From DASZVP01 sp035546935 (GTDB lineage Bacteria > Patescibacteriota > Saccharimonadia > Saccharimonadales > UBA4665): a stretch of DNA of 64,000 nt. Under the pieces are notes generated by a model that saw only the letters and a list, made by a program, of their open reading frames with translations, ran no database searches and was not told the DNA's origin. Location of the stretch: positions 558,001-622,000 of the forward strand of contig DASZVP010000002.1 of NCBI GenBank assembly GCA_035546935.1, in the 5' to 3' direction. The number at the start of each line of letters is the position of its first letter. Position 1 is the first letter of the stretch. Shown here piece by piece: positions 34,501 to 43,773 of this stretch. Made by a program: the position numbers and the translations under genes.

Positions 34501-35889
34501 AACAGATTTTTTTGATTTGTGGCTCTTGATTTCTTTGTGCTCAGTAACTTTGATGCTGATTGGCGCGCTCGGTTTCTCGGGCGTATCGACCGCTAGGCTA
34601 TCGACAAAATTTGTTGCTGGCGCCGCCGACTCGGCTGCTTGGGGCTCTTCTTTATTAACAGGTGAAGGAGTCGGTGCTGGCACGCTGGTGGCCGCAGCTG
34701 GCTGCAATTGATTGCCCAAACGGTGAAGACCCGTGGCACGACGGAAGAAGTGCGAGCCAAACAGGAAGGCATCAATCGCCAGCAGCGTCAGAACCGCCAC
34801 TCCGAGACCGAACGACAGCAGCATCCATCTATTCAATGGCTGGCGAGCCAGGTCCAGCTTGTAGGGCGGCTGGGGTTTGTCACTCTTGTTAACGGTGATG
34901 GAGCGCTGGATGGTCACTCCCTGATAGTTAGTGATTATCTTCTTGTTTCCCAGAGAAGAGCGCAGCACAACCTGGCCATTAGCATCCGTAGTACCGCTGG
35001 CATTATCCAAACTGACAGTGACGCCAGCCTGCGGCTGGCCGTTGGCGCCGCGCACCACAATCGTCACTGGCACGCCTGGCAATTGCACAGATTGATCAGT
35101 ACTGGTGGCCACATTGCCGCTGCTGTCGGTTGATTTAACGCTGTAGTGCAGCAGTGTTTCCGGAGTCAGGAAAGCACTGCTGAGCTTAACGCTGTGGCTG
35201 ATAGTGGGCGAGGCATTGGAAGCGCTCAGGCCGTAGTTGGCGTCTAGGCCATACTCCACGGTTGAATCGGCTGCTTCGCTGGTAGTCCAGGTGATTGTCG
35301 CGCTGAAAGGAGTCAGATCTTTGACAGCAATCTGGCTGATTGTCGGCGCTGTCGTATCTTTAGGTGGCGCCGGAGCGGCTGGTGCCTTAGACGATGAGCT
35401 GCCGGCACCAAAATGAACCGTCAGGCCGCTGCTGGTGTAAGGTATAGCACTGCCATTAACAACTAGCGACGAACTGCCGGCCACGCCGATGTTGGCGCTA
35501 CCGGAGCCCACCAGCGCCTTAAAGGTCATTGTACCGACCAAGCCGCTGCCAGATACGCTACTGGTCGTGCCGCGGTCCACTGTGGCTAAACCGTTGCTGC
35601 CACCGCTGCTGGCACCAATTTCAAAGGCTGTGCCGGTGGACGAAAAGCCGACATACTGCAGCTGGCTGGCAGGATAGCTGATGTCGGCTTCAACGGCGTT
35701 AACGCCCTGGCCGCCGCCGTTCATGTAAATAGCCACCACCAGCGATCCGCCGTTGGCCACTGTTGAGGTATTACTGTCCAGAGTAATCGACGCACCGGCG
35801 GCCAGGGCAGGCAAGGCTGGCGCCACTAAAGCCGCCAGCAAACCGAGTGGGGCAGCCAAAAGTGTTAGTTTTCTGAAAAAGTTTTTCAT
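34492..35889 (-). CDS. Cell-surface cohesin-domain protein with C-terminal membrane anchor
   Basis: The 465-residue protein has a signal peptide (about 1-31), then a cohesin domain (about 33-160; ITLDSNTSTVANGGSLVVAI, VEADISYPASQLQYVGF, GTMTFKALVGSGSANIGV). Next come a fibronectin/purple-phosphatase-like domain (about 178-270), a small Ig-like domain with TVSLDNASGTTDANGQV, and a membrane helix (about 352-372). A cytoplasmic Pro/Lys-rich tail of about 90 residues ends the protein. Cohesins bind dockerins. The gene immediately upstream in the same operon ends in a dockerin, and the two share one base (TAATG), so they are probably a matched pair. Confidence 0.85.
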   Translation of the reverse strand: MKNFFRKLTLLAAPLGLLAALVAPALPALAAGASITLDSNTSTVANGGSLVVAIYMNGGGQGVNAVEADISYPASQLQYVGFSSTGTAFEIGASSGGSNGLATVDRGTTSSVSGSGLVGTMTFKALVGSGSANIGVAGSSSLVVNGSAIPYTSSGLTVHFGAGSSSSKAPAAPAPPKDTTAPTISQIAVKDLTPFSATITWTTSEAADSTVEYGLDANYGLSASNASPTISHSVKLSSAFLTPETLLHYSVKSTDSSGNVATSTDQSVQLPGVPVTIVVRGANGQPQAGVTVSLDNASGTTDANGQVVLRSSLGNKKIITNYQGVTIQRSITVNKSDKPQPPYKLDLARQPLNRWMLLSFGLGVAVLTLLAIDAFLFGSHFFRRATGLHRLGNQLQPAAATSVPAPTPSPVNKEEPQAAESAAPATNFVDSLAVDTPEKPSAPISIKVTEHKEIKSHKSKKSVSG

Positions 35890-38162
35890 TAGTTGTAATT
35901 ACTGTTGTCCTGGCCGTAATGGCTCAGTAAAACGCTTAAGTCAAATATATCAACTCGGCCGTTATTATTAAAATCGCCTGCGCCTGATTTATTCCAGTGC
36001 GACAGCAGCACGCTCAGGTCTAAAATATTAACTTTATGGTCGCCGTTCAGATCGCCGGTGATCGGCGGCTGGGGGTTATTGATGGTAATGCCGGCCGACT
36101 GCGTGGCAAAATTACCGGTGGCATCGACTGCTTTGGCCGTGATTGTATGACTGCCGTTATGTACCGCGTAGCTATCCCAGTTGAGCGCAAACGGGGCATG
36201 AGTAACGCTGCTGATCAGCGAGCCGTCGACATAAAAATCGACTTCTTTGAGTGCCAAATCATCGCTGGCTGTGGCGCTGATCGGGAAGGTCAGCTGCAAC
36301 GTTTGACCATTGCCGGGCGCGGTTAGTGCCACGGTCGGCGGAGTGGTGTCGGGCAGGGTGCTGACTACGAAGGCTACCGAGGCGGTCGAAACATTACCGC
36401 TAGCATCGACAGACTCCACAGTATAGTTGTAGCTCGTGTTGTATGTCAGGCCGCCATCAGTGTAGATGAGACCACTGACATTAGTCACAAAATGACCGTC
36501 TCGGTACAGATTGTAGCTGGCCACGGCCACGTCATCGGTGGCGGCGTTCCAGGTCAAACCGATGGACGTCGTCGTTTGAGCCGTGGAGCTCAGACCGGCA
36601 GGTGTCGAGGGCGCCACGCTATCGGCAATCGTACTGCCGTCCAACGCGCCGGATTGTCCGGAGACATTGCTGGACTCGTCGTAAGCTTCGACCGTGTAGC
36701 TGTAATGTGTACTGACGCTTAAGCCGCTATCGGTAAAGGTCGTGCCGCTGGTACTGGTGACGAGATGGCCGTCACGATATACGTTGTAGCCGGCGACTTG
36801 AATGTTGTCGCTGGCCGCATCCCATGCCAGGCTGATGGTGTTATCAGTAGCAGCAGTCGTGCGCAAGCTCGTCGGCACCGTTGGGGTGGTCGTATCAAAT
36901 GCGGTGGTTGGCTGCAAAGCTGCCGAGGCCACTGAGTTATTATTAGCCGCGTCATAAGCCTTAACGGTGTAGGTGTACTGGGTTGTGGGCTGCAAGCCGC
37001 TGTCTGTAAAGCTGGCGCTCGGAGAGGTGCCGACCAAATTGCCATCACGGTAAATCTTATAGCCTGTCACCGCCACGTCATCTGTCGAGGCGTCCCAAGT
37101 CAGATCGATGGCGTTGTCGCGCACGGGATTGGCCAGCCGCAAGTTAGCTGGAATCGTTGGCGGAGTAGTGTCGGTTGAACTACTGGCCGAAAATGTCGCC
37201 GATTGAGCCGAAGTGTTGGCGGCTGCGTCAAAGGCACTGATGGTGTAGCTGTAGTCACTGTTAACACTTAGGCCAGTGTCCGTGAAGATGGTGCCACCCT
37301 GAGTGGCAATTAGCGAACCATTACGGTAAATGTGATAGCCGGCAACGCCAACATCATCTGTGGAATCATTCCAGGCCAGGCTAACGCTCGAAACGGTACT
37401 GCCGGTTTCGTGAATGTTGTCCGGCACGCTGGGCGGAGCAGTGTCCTGCGCAGTGCTGGCGAATAGCGCTGATGACAGATTGGAGGCGTTGCCGGCGGCA
37501 TCGCGGGCGCGCACGGTGTAGCTGTAGGTGGCGAAGACCGCCAGACCGCTGTCCGTGTAGCTGGTGCCGGCCTGGCTGCGAATCAAGGAGCCGTTACGGT
37601 AAATGTCATAGGCCGTAACACCGACGTTGTCGCTGGCCGCATTCCAGGCTACCGTAATCGTGCTGGTAGTCTGGCCGGTTTGATGCACATTGGTTGGTAC
37701 GCTTGGCGGAGAAGTATCGGCCAGCGTAGCAGTGGCCAAGGCACTGGACTGCGACGATTCGTTGGGTACCGCATCAAAGGCACTGACGGTGTAGCTGTAA
37801 TTGGTGTTGGGGTTCAGAGCGGTGTCGCTGTAGCTAGGCGAGGCCACCGTGCCAACCTGCACGCCATCACGAAAAACATGATAGCCAGCCACGGCCGTGT
37901 CATCAGTCGAAGCATCCCAAGAAATATCAATTTCGGTGGCCGAGCGACCCGTCAACGCCAAGTTAGCCGGCACGCTGGGCGGTGTAATGTCGCCAGCAGC
38001 GCGCACGAAAGTCGTCCACAAGCTCTGGCCAGCTGCAAAAATAATAATCGCCAGCACTAATTCCACTACATGAGCCGTACTTAACAGGGGTCGTGCGCCA
38101 CGGCGCTGCCAACCCAACTGCCAAACTCCCTCACGGCGTTTTTTGGTTTTCGGAGTCCTCAC
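35889..38162 (-). CDS. Six-FN3, Ig-like and dockerin surface protein
   Basis: The 757-residue protein has a basic N-terminus and one hydrophobic segment (about 31-50). Six fibronectin type III repeats of about 91 residues follow (about 57-600), each opening with DTTPPSVP-like and containing GYxxYRDG and YSYTVxAxD. An Ig-like domain comes next (about 600-695). The C-terminus is a type I dockerin with two EF-hand-like repeats, GDLNGDHKVNILDLSVLLSHW and GDFNNNGRVDIFDLSVLLSHY. It has no catalytic domain, so it may be an adhesin or spacer that plugs into the cohesin protein. The start is GTG 38162. Confidence 0.88.
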   Translation of the reverse strand: MRTPKTKKRREGVWQLGWQRRGARPLLSTAHVVELVLAIIIFAAGQSLWTTFVRAAGDITPPSVPANLALTGRSATEIDISWDASTDDTAVAGYHVFRDGVQVGTVASPSYSDTALNPNTNYSYTVSAFDAVPNESSQSSALATATLADTSPPSVPTNVHQTGQTTSTITVAWNAASDNVGVTAYDIYRNGSLIRSQAGTSYTDSGLAVFATYSYTVRARDAAGNASNLSSALFASTAQDTAPPSVPDNIHETGSTVSSVSLAWNDSTDDVGVAGYHIYRNGSLIATQGGTIFTDTGLSVNSDYSYTISAFDAAANTSAQSATFSASSSTDTTPPTIPANLRLANPVRDNAIDLTWDASTDDVAVTGYKIYRDGNLVGTSPSASFTDSGLQPTTQYTYTVKAYDAANNNSVASAALQPTTAFDTTTPTVPTSLRTTAATDNTISLAWDAASDNIQVAGYNVYRDGHLVTSTSGTTFTDSGLSVSTHYSYTVEAYDESSNVSGQSGALDGSTIADSVAPSTPAGLSSTAQTTTSIGLTWNAATDDVAVASYNLYRDGHFVTNVSGLIYTDGGLTYNTSYNYTVESVDASGNVSTASVAFVVSTLPDTTPPTVALTAPGNGQTLQLTFPISATASDDLALKEVDFYVDGSLISSVTHAPFALNWDSYAVHNGSHTITAKAVDATGNFATQSAGITINNPQPPITGDLNGDHKVNILDLSVLLSHWNKSGAGDFNNNGRVDIFDLSVLLSHYGQDNSNYN

Positions 38163-38262
38163 GTCACCCCTTATGCTTACAGGGATAATTGTAGCACAGT
38201 ATGCTTATGCTACGGTCGCACGGATCGGCGGGGGAGAAGAGAAAAGTTGTAAATAATGACTA

Positions 38263-38339
38263 TGGTGACCCCTGCGGGAGTCGAACCCGCGATCTTCAGG
38301 ATGAGAACCTGACGTCCTGGACCACTAGACGAAGGGGCC
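38263..38339 (-). tRNA. tRNA-Glu(CTC)
   Basis: A 77-nt minus-strand tRNA: acceptor GGCCCCT/AGGGGTC with one G-T pair, anticodon stem TCAGG/CCTGA with loop TTCTCAT (anticodon CTC), T arm GCGGG-TTCGACT-CCCGC and encoded CCA. No T-loop element follows it. The 232 nt to the kinase gene (38340-38571) hold an AT-rich imperfect palindrome near 38430-38447 and a 12-codon ORF at 38511, neither supported as functional. Confidence 0.94.
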
Positions 38340-38571
38340 GTCTCATGTAGCCGGAACATCTTATCACATCTGTTAATTTGAGTCTACGGCGGCTTTCTAG
38401 TATTAGAAAATGGTGTGGGTAAAAAGTGATGTATAAAGTATATACATTTTTTCCTTGTCCAAAATCACATGTTGCCTCACAGAAAAGATAACCATAAGGA
38501 GATTGCATAAATGAGGCTCAGATATGATAATAGTGTCAGATCATGCTAACAAAATTCAGGTGGGCCTTTAG

Positions 38572-39798
38572 GTGTTCGGACTCAAAAACCTAACAAATAG
38601 TACACCAGCCGGCGACAGTTGGCGCAACGAACAGTTGCGATTTAAGGTCATCGTCGACAACATTGCCGACGGCGTGCTGCTGATCGACAACGAACAGGTT
38701 ATCCAGATCATCAACCCAGCCGCCGCGAAAATGTGCGGCTGGACCGTTGAAGAAGCCAGCGGGCTAAACGTTAACACCGTGGTGCAGCTGGTTAGTGAAA
38801 AAGGTGATCCCATCAAAGCTAACAACCCTTTTGACCAAGTGTTTAAGAATAATCAGACTATCCAGGACAATAACGCCTTCATTGTCAGCCGGTCGCACCA
38901 GCAAGTATCGATTACCTTGACTCTCTCGCCGCTGCTGGACAACAACCAGCAAAGCACTGCCGCCGTAGTGGTCATGCACGACGTTACTCAGGCCCGAGCG
39001 CAGGAACAACAGCGAGCTGATTTTATTAGCACCGCCAGCCATGAGATGCGCACGCCGGTGGCCGCTATCGAGGGCTATTTGTCTCTGGCGCTCAATGACA
39101 AAGTCGCGACCATCGACAATCGGGCTCGCGGTTATCTTGACAAGGCCCATGACTCGACCCAACACTTGGGTCAACTGTTCCAGGACCTGCTAACCAGCGC
39201 CAAAGCCGAAGACGGCCGTCTGGTCAGCCACCCGCAGGTGGTCGAGCTCGGCGAGATGATGCACAGTCTGGCTGAAGATTTAAAATTCGCTGCTGACAAA
39301 AAAGGCCTGATTTTAAACTTTGATGGCAGTGGTGGCGCCACGATTGACGCTCAGTCGCATACAGCGGCAGGCACAAGAACGATCCAGCCCATCTTTTACG
39401 TCTACGCTGATCCCGACCGCTTGCGAGAAGTTCTGACCAATCTGGTTGATAACGCCATTAAATACACGCCTCAGGGCAACATTACGCTTAGCCTGACTGG
39501 CAATGACAAGATAGTGCAGCTGGGCGTCCACGACACCGGTCCGGGCATTCCGCCAGAAGATGTGCCTCATCTGTTTCAGAAGTTTTACCGCGTCGACAAC
39601 TCAGCCACGCGCACCATTGGCGGCACAGGGTTAGGTCTGTTTATCTGCCGCAAGATCGTGGAGCTATACAGCGGCCGCATTTGGGTGGAAAGCGCAGTCG
39701 GGCAGGGCAGCAACTTTTATATCAATTTGCCGCGCATTAGTCGCGAGCAAGCCGCGCAGTTGCAAGCTCAGGCACCACCTACGCCCCAAAAGGCATAA
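38572..39798 (+). CDS. Soluble PAS-domain sensor histidine kinase
   Basis: The 408-residue kinase has no membrane helix. It has a PAS domain (about 18-140), HisKA with STASHEMRTPVAAIEGY, and HATPase with N box NLVDNAIKY, DTGPGIP, FQKFYRVD and GGTGLGLFICRK. The tail after the kinase core is Gln/Ala/Pro-rich. GTG 38572 is the only reasonable start and is preceded by a weak GGTGGG. It lies 63 nt before the receiver gene with the long tail, its likely partner, so the pair should read a cytoplasmic signal. Confidence 0.92.
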   Translation: MFGLKNLTNSTPAGDSWRNEQLRFKVIVDNIADGVLLIDNEQVIQIINPAAAKMCGWTVEEASGLNVNTVVQLVSEKGDPIKANNPFDQVFKNNQTIQDNNAFIVSRSHQQVSITLTLSPLLDNNQQSTAAVVVMHDVTQARAQEQQRADFISTASHEMRTPVAAIEGYLSLALNDKVATIDNRARGYLDKAHDSTQHLGQLFQDLLTSAKAEDGRLVSHPQVVELGEMMHSLAEDLKFAADKKGLILNFDGSGGATIDAQSHTAAGTRTIQPIFYVYADPDRLREVLTNLVDNAIKYTPQGNITLSLTGNDKIVQLGVHDTGPGIPPEDVPHLFQKFYRVDNSATRTIGGTGLGLFICRKIVELYSGRIWVESAVGQGSNFYINLPRISREQAAQLQAQAPPTPQKA

Positions 39799-39861
39799 GC
39801 GTGATACAATGACAAGAGTATGCGTTACAGCAGCAAATTAAGCTTTTAACCGGAGAGTAGT

Positions 39862-40854
39862 ATGTCCAAAGTACTTTTGGTCGAAGACGATAACAACTTA
39901 CGTGAAATTTATGAAGCGCGCCTCCAGGCCGAAGGCTACACCATTGTTTCGGCTCGCGACGGCGAAGAGGCTTTGGTAGTCGCCAAGCAGGAAAAACCTG
40001 ATCTTGTCATTTCTGACGTCATGATGCCAAAAATCAGCGGTTTTGAGATGCTAGACATCCTCCGCAACACCGAAGGCCTCAAGGACACCAAAGTCATTAT
40101 GCTGACCGCTCTGGGGCAGAGCGATGACCAGCAACGCGCCGACAAGCTTGGCGCTGACCGCTACCTGGTCAAGTCTCAAGTCACCCTTGAAGACATTATT
40201 AAGGTCGCTCATGAACTGCTTCAAGATGCGCCAGCCGGCGCGGCACCGGCTGCCGCCGCCGTAGCCACTGATACTGCCGCTCCAGCTGCCACTGACGCTC
40301 CCGTGGTTGTCCCTGATGCTCCAGCTCCTGCAGCCCCAGAACCGGCACCTACTGACAGTCCGGCAGCTTTCGCGCCCGTGGAAGTCCCAGCTGAGCCTGC
40401 CGCAGCTTCTGAAGCAGCACCCGCCACCGAACCAGCTCCTGCGCCTGAGGCCACTCCAGCTGCACCTGCGGAAACTCCCGCCGAAGCCAGCACGCTAGCC
40501 GGCGCCGAAACCGAAGCCAGCGAGGAAGCGGATGTTGAAGCTAAAATCGAAGACTTTGTAAGCTCCAACACGCCCGATGCCGAGCCTGCCGCTGCCGCTG
40601 CCGCCCCGGCCGCTCCAGCCGCCGAACCAGCTGTAGAGGCCACGACGCCCGCAGCCAGCGAGACGGCCGGCGCTACAGTTAGCCCGACGCCCGCTCCGGA
40701 ACCAGCCGCCCCGGCCGAGCCAGCTCCGCCAGCGGTTGCTCCGGTTGATCCACCCGCTGAACCAGCAACTCCAGCAGAACCAGCCGCCCCGACATCAACT
40801 GAGCCTGGCCAGCAGCCTGAGGGACCAGTCGATCCCAACAGCATCGCTCTCTAA
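39862..40854 (+). CDS. Receiver-domain protein with a 200-residue Ala/Pro/Glu tail
   Basis: The 330-residue protein starts with a normal receiver (about 1-122): VEDDNN, phospho-Asp in LVISDVMMPK, Thr in IMLTALGQ and Lys in YLVKSQV. The other 205 residues are low-complexity Ala, Pro and Glu (units like PAPEP, EPAAP, PAEP), interrupted once by EADVEAKIEDFVSSNTPDAE. No DNA-binding or enzymatic output exists. The tail could be a flexible linker or a docking region. It has a Shine-Dalgarno (GGAG). The partner is probably the kinase just upstream. Confidence 0.9.
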   Translation: MSKVLLVEDDNNLREIYEARLQAEGYTIVSARDGEEALVVAKQEKPDLVISDVMMPKISGFEMLDILRNTEGLKDTKVIMLTALGQSDDQQRADKLGADRYLVKSQVTLEDIIKVAHELLQDAPAGAAPAAAAVATDTAAPAATDAPVVVPDAPAPAAPEPAPTDSPAAFAPVEVPAEPAAASEAAPATEPAPAPEATPAAPAETPAEASTLAGAETEASEEADVEAKIEDFVSSNTPDAEPAAAAAAPAAPAAEPAVEATTPAASETAGATVSPTPAPEPAAPAEPAPPAVAPVDPPAEPATPAEPAAPTSTEPGQQPEGPVDPNSIAL

Positions 40855-40870
40855 CGTTTATACTGTAAGC

Positions 40871-41530
40871 ATGCGTTTAAATAAATTTGTGGCGCAGGCC
40901 ACCGGTATGAGCCGGCGTGCCGCCGATGCGGCCATTGCCGAAAACCGCGTACTCGTTAACGGGCAGGCACCCCAGGCCGGCCAGCAGGTTAGCGACCAAG
41001 ACAAAGTAACTCTCGATGGCCAAGCACTAAGCGTGCAGTCGCTCACCACCATCATACTCAACAAGCCTGTTGGCTATGTCGTGAGCCGTGCCGGACAAGG
41101 TGCAAAAACCATATATGATTTGTTACCAGCCAACTATCACAGCCTCAAGCCCGTGGGTCGTCTGGATAAAGATAGCTCCGGTTTGCTGCTGCTAACTAAC
41201 GATGGCGAGCTGGCGAACCGTCTCACGCACCCCCGTTTTGAGCACCGTAAGGTCTACGAAATTCGGCTCGACACAGCGCTGCAGCCGCTGCACCAGCAAA
41301 TGATCAATGATATCGGGGTCCAGCTGAAGGACGGCCGCAGCCAGCTGCAACTGGTAAAGCTCGAAGACGCCACCCACTGGCGTGTACGCATGCATGAAGG
41401 ACGCAACCGCCAAATCCGCCGCACTTTCGCAGCCCTGGGCTATACCGTTATTGATCTCCACCGAACCGAGTTTGGCAATTTTAGTCTTTCCGATCTGAAA
41501 GCGGGCTCTCACCGTAAGGCAGCAGGCTGA
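40871..41530 (+). CDS. rluB: RsuA/RluB-family rRNA pseudouridine synthase
   Basis: The 219-residue enzyme has an S4 domain (MRLNKFVAQATGMSRRAAD), a catalytic motif VGRLDKDSSGLLLLTNDGE with the nucleophile Asp, and MHEGRNRQIRRTF. It isomerises a uridine in rRNA; RluB, RluE and RsuA cannot be told apart by eye. The frame opens at 40736 inside the previous gene, but TATACT at 40859-40864 ends 6 nt before ATG 40871, which also begins the S4 domain. Confidence 0.92.
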   Translation: MRLNKFVAQATGMSRRAADAAIAENRVLVNGQAPQAGQQVSDQDKVTLDGQALSVQSLTTIILNKPVGYVVSRAGQGAKTIYDLLPANYHSLKPVGRLDKDSSGLLLLTNDGELANRLTHPRFEHRKVYEIRLDTALQPLHQQMINDIGVQLKDGRSQLQLVKLEDATHWRVRMHEGRNRQIRRTFAALGYTVIDLHRTEFGNFSLSDLKAGSHRKAAG

Positions 41531-41696
41531 AAACCTCGGCCATAATCTGCAAATCAATACGATCATAAAGATGGCGTGGCTGCACCGGAATGGGCAGCTG
41601 CTCGCCGAGCTGCAGCTCAGCCAATATGGCCATTTCCGCCAACTGGGCTTTTCGGTCGATGAGGATGACATCAGCCAGTTCTTTTCTCTTGGGCAT
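41481..41696 (-). CDS. Small protein of unknown function, 71 aa
   Basis: No family is recognised. The product starts MPKRKELADVILIDRKAQ, is mixed in charge and has no membrane segment. The support is its promoter: TTGACA (41733-41728), 17 bp, TAAAGT (41710-41705) on the minus strand, 8 nt before ATG 41696. Its last 50 bp overlap the convergent rluB 3' end. The start region lies back to back with the der promoter. Confidence 0.6.
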   Translation of the reverse strand: MPKRKELADVILIDRKAQLAEMAILAELQLGEQLPIPVQPRHLYDRIDLQIMAEVFSLLPYGESPLSDRKD

Positions 41697-41704
41697 TGGG
41701 CGAT

Positions 41705-41753
41705 ACTTTAATATCTTTTAGTTTTGGTGTCAATGCTTCTCATCTGTTATAAT
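41705..41753. promoter_or_regulatory. Overlapping divergent promoters for the small minus-strand gene and der
   Basis: Minus strand: TTGACA (41733-41728), 17 bp, TAAAGT (41710-41705). Plus strand: TATAAT at 41748-41753 with a weak TTGGTG about 18 bp upstream. The two -35 regions overlap, so the promoters may compete. Confidence 0.7.
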
Positions 41754-41761
41754 GGCTTGAA

Positions 41762-43114
41762 ATGGCCAGTAAATTACCAATTGTCGCAATCGTCGGCCGG
41801 GCTAACGTGGGCAAGTCCAGCTTGTTCAACGCGGTTTTGGATAGACGCGAGGCAATTGTCGCCCGCGAAGCCGGCACCACCCGCGATAGCATCATGGCTA
41901 AAGCTGAATACGATGACCAACACTTTTGGTTAGTCGACACCGCTGGCGTTAAGGACCCCGAAGACGAATTCGAATTCACCATTCAGGAGCAAATTACACA
42001 GGCTGCTGACAGTGCTGATGTCATCCTGGTAATGGTGGAAGCCGACGTGCCAATTACCGAAGAAGATCGTCGCGTCGCCACCATGGCTCTGAAAAGCCGC
42101 AAGCCGGTTTTCCTGGTTATCAACAAGATCGACAAGGCGCACGGCGAAGACCTGTCCGGCTTCGACCGGCTAGGCATTAAGCCAATTTTCCGAACCTCCA
42201 TGAGTCAGCAGCGCGGCCTCGACCAGCTCCTCGACGGCATAGTCAAAGTTATCCCAAAGGCCAAGCAAACCGAGGCCGACGACCGCTTAAAAATCGCTAT
42301 TTTGGGCCGCCCCAACGTCGGCAAGTCGCAACTATTTAACACTTTAGCCAAAAAGCAACAGGCCATCGTAGCTGATCGCGCCGGCACCACCCGAGATGTT
42401 AATCGCACAGCTATTCGCTACCAGGGCAGGGAAATTGAGCTTCTGGACACCGCCGGCATCCGCCGCAGCGGCAAAATTGAGGTTGGTATCGAGCGCTTCA
42501 GCGTGATCCGCGCCTTGGCCGCGATTGAAGAGGCCGACATCTGTTTACTGCTCATGGACGTCAACGATCTGAACGTCCATCTTGATCAAAAAATCGCCGG
42601 CATGATTAAAGACGCCGGCAAGGGCCTGGTTTTGGTGGTCAGCAAGTGGGATGCGGCTGAAGGCAAGGATGCTTATACCCGTGACGCACTAGCCCCCCAA
42701 ATCGCTCGCACTTATGATTTCGTGCCGTGGGCGCCCCTGATTTTCACCAGCTCTGTGACCGGCCAGAATGTCACTAAAATCTTCGACTTGGCAGGCGAAA
42801 TCGACGCTGCCCGCAAGACCCGCATATCCACAAGCGAGCTCAACAAATGGTTGCGCAAAGCTACCGACGATCATCCGCCGGCCGGCCTCAAAAACCGCGC
42901 GCCCAAACTGAATTATATGATTCAGGAAACCGACAACCCCACGCCGGCCTTCAAGATCTTCGGCAGCCATACCAAGTTTGTTCACTGGAGCTACCGCCGT
43001 TACCTGGAGCGCCGTTTGCGTGAAGCTTACGGCTTTGCCGGCACGCCCATCGAACTGTGGTTCATGGAAAAACACGCTACTCACAAGCACGGCCAGTCGC
43101 CAACTAAAGACTAA
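41762..43114 (+). CDS. der: GTPase Der (EngA), ribosome assembly
   Basis: The 450-residue protein has two tandem G domains, with P-loops GRANVGKSSLFN and GRPNVGKSQLFN, matching DTAG motifs, NKID and SKWD, and a C-terminal KH-like domain (PAFKIFG, RRYLERRLREAYGFAGTPI). Der is needed for 50S subunit maturation. TATAAT at 41748-41753 ends 8 nt before the ATG, so it should be leaderless. Confidence 0.97.
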   Translation: MASKLPIVAIVGRANVGKSSLFNAVLDRREAIVAREAGTTRDSIMAKAEYDDQHFWLVDTAGVKDPEDEFEFTIQEQITQAADSADVILVMVEADVPITEEDRRVATMALKSRKPVFLVINKIDKAHGEDLSGFDRLGIKPIFRTSMSQQRGLDQLLDGIVKVIPKAKQTEADDRLKIAILGRPNVGKSQLFNTLAKKQQAIVADRAGTTRDVNRTAIRYQGREIELLDTAGIRRSGKIEVGIERFSVIRALAAIEEADICLLLMDVNDLNVHLDQKIAGMIKDAGKGLVLVVSKWDAAEGKDAYTRDALAPQIARTYDFVPWAPLIFTSSVTGQNVTKIFDLAGEIDAARKTRISTSELNKWLRKATDDHPPAGLKNRAPKLNYMIQETDNPTPAFKIFGSHTKFVHWSYRRYLERRLREAYGFAGTPIELWFMEKHATHKHGQSPTKD

Positions 43115-43128
43115 GCTATACTGATCTT

Positions 43129-43773
43129 ATGGCCTGGCTCCAAAAACGCCCACAAGTCTCCGACGCCACCGTTTTTTACACCGTGGGGCTTAATAAAACA
43201 CTGCTGCTTGTGGGTCTCGGTAACCCCGGACGCGAGTACGACGGTACCCGCCACAACATCGGCTTTGAAGCTCTCGACAAATTTGTCGCCGCCAATGACG
43301 AATTCGAACCCTGGATCGCCAAAAAAGATCTCAAATGCCTGCTGACCAGCGGCCGACTCGGCGAGGCCCGCGTGCTGGCCGTAAAACCGACCACTTTTAT
43401 GAACCTTAGCGGCGAAGCGGTTCAAAAGGTCATGGATTTTTATAAAATTCCGGCCGAAAACGTTCTGGTTATTCACGATGAATTGGACATTGACTTCGGC
43501 CAGATCCGTCTGCGCCGTGGCGGCAGCAGTGCCGGGCACAACGGCCTGAAGTCCATCATCTGCCTGATTGGCGAAGATTTCGGCCGCATCCGCATCGGCA
43601 TTGGCCCTAAAAAGCCAGCCCGGATCGACAGCGCCGATTTCGTCCTGAAAACCTTCGATAAAGAGCAGCAAGAACAGCTGCCCAATCTGTTAAAAGAAAC
43701 TTCCGCCATCTTGAGCGAATATGTGTTTGGCGGCGGCCAGCTCAACGACGAAACGCGCAGTTTCCTCGTCTAA
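43129..43773 (+). CDS. pth: Peptidyl-tRNA hydrolase
   Basis: The 214-residue enzyme has LLLVGLGNPGREYDGTRHNIGFEALD with the catalytic His, KPTTFMNLSGEAVQKV, VIHDELDIDFGQ and GSSAGHNGLKSI. It frees peptides from tRNA after drop-off. An extra 24 residues precede the usual start, but TATACT at 43117-43122 lies 6 nt before ATG 43129, which supports the longer form. Confidence 0.95.
   Translation: MAWLQKRPQVSDATVFYTVGLNKTLLLVGLGNPGREYDGTRHNIGFEALDKFVAANDEFEPWIAKKDLKCLLTSGRLGEARVLAVKPTTFMNLSGEAVQKVMDFYKIPAENVLVIHDELDIDFGQIRLRRGGSSAGHNGLKSIICLIGEDFGRIRIGIGPKKPARIDSADFVLKTFDKEQQEQLPNLLKETSAILSEYVFGGGQLNDETRSFLV

Noticed and set aside
38511..38549. 12-codon leader peptide before the PAS kinase
   Set aside because: It has an AAGGAG but the spacing is long, and no attenuator hairpin or codon bias supports a leader role.
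40221..40844. 207-codon minus-strand ORF
   Set aside because: It is antisense to the Ala/Pro/Glu-rich receiver tail; the composition of that tail removes stops on the other strand. No promoter or Shine-Dalgarno.
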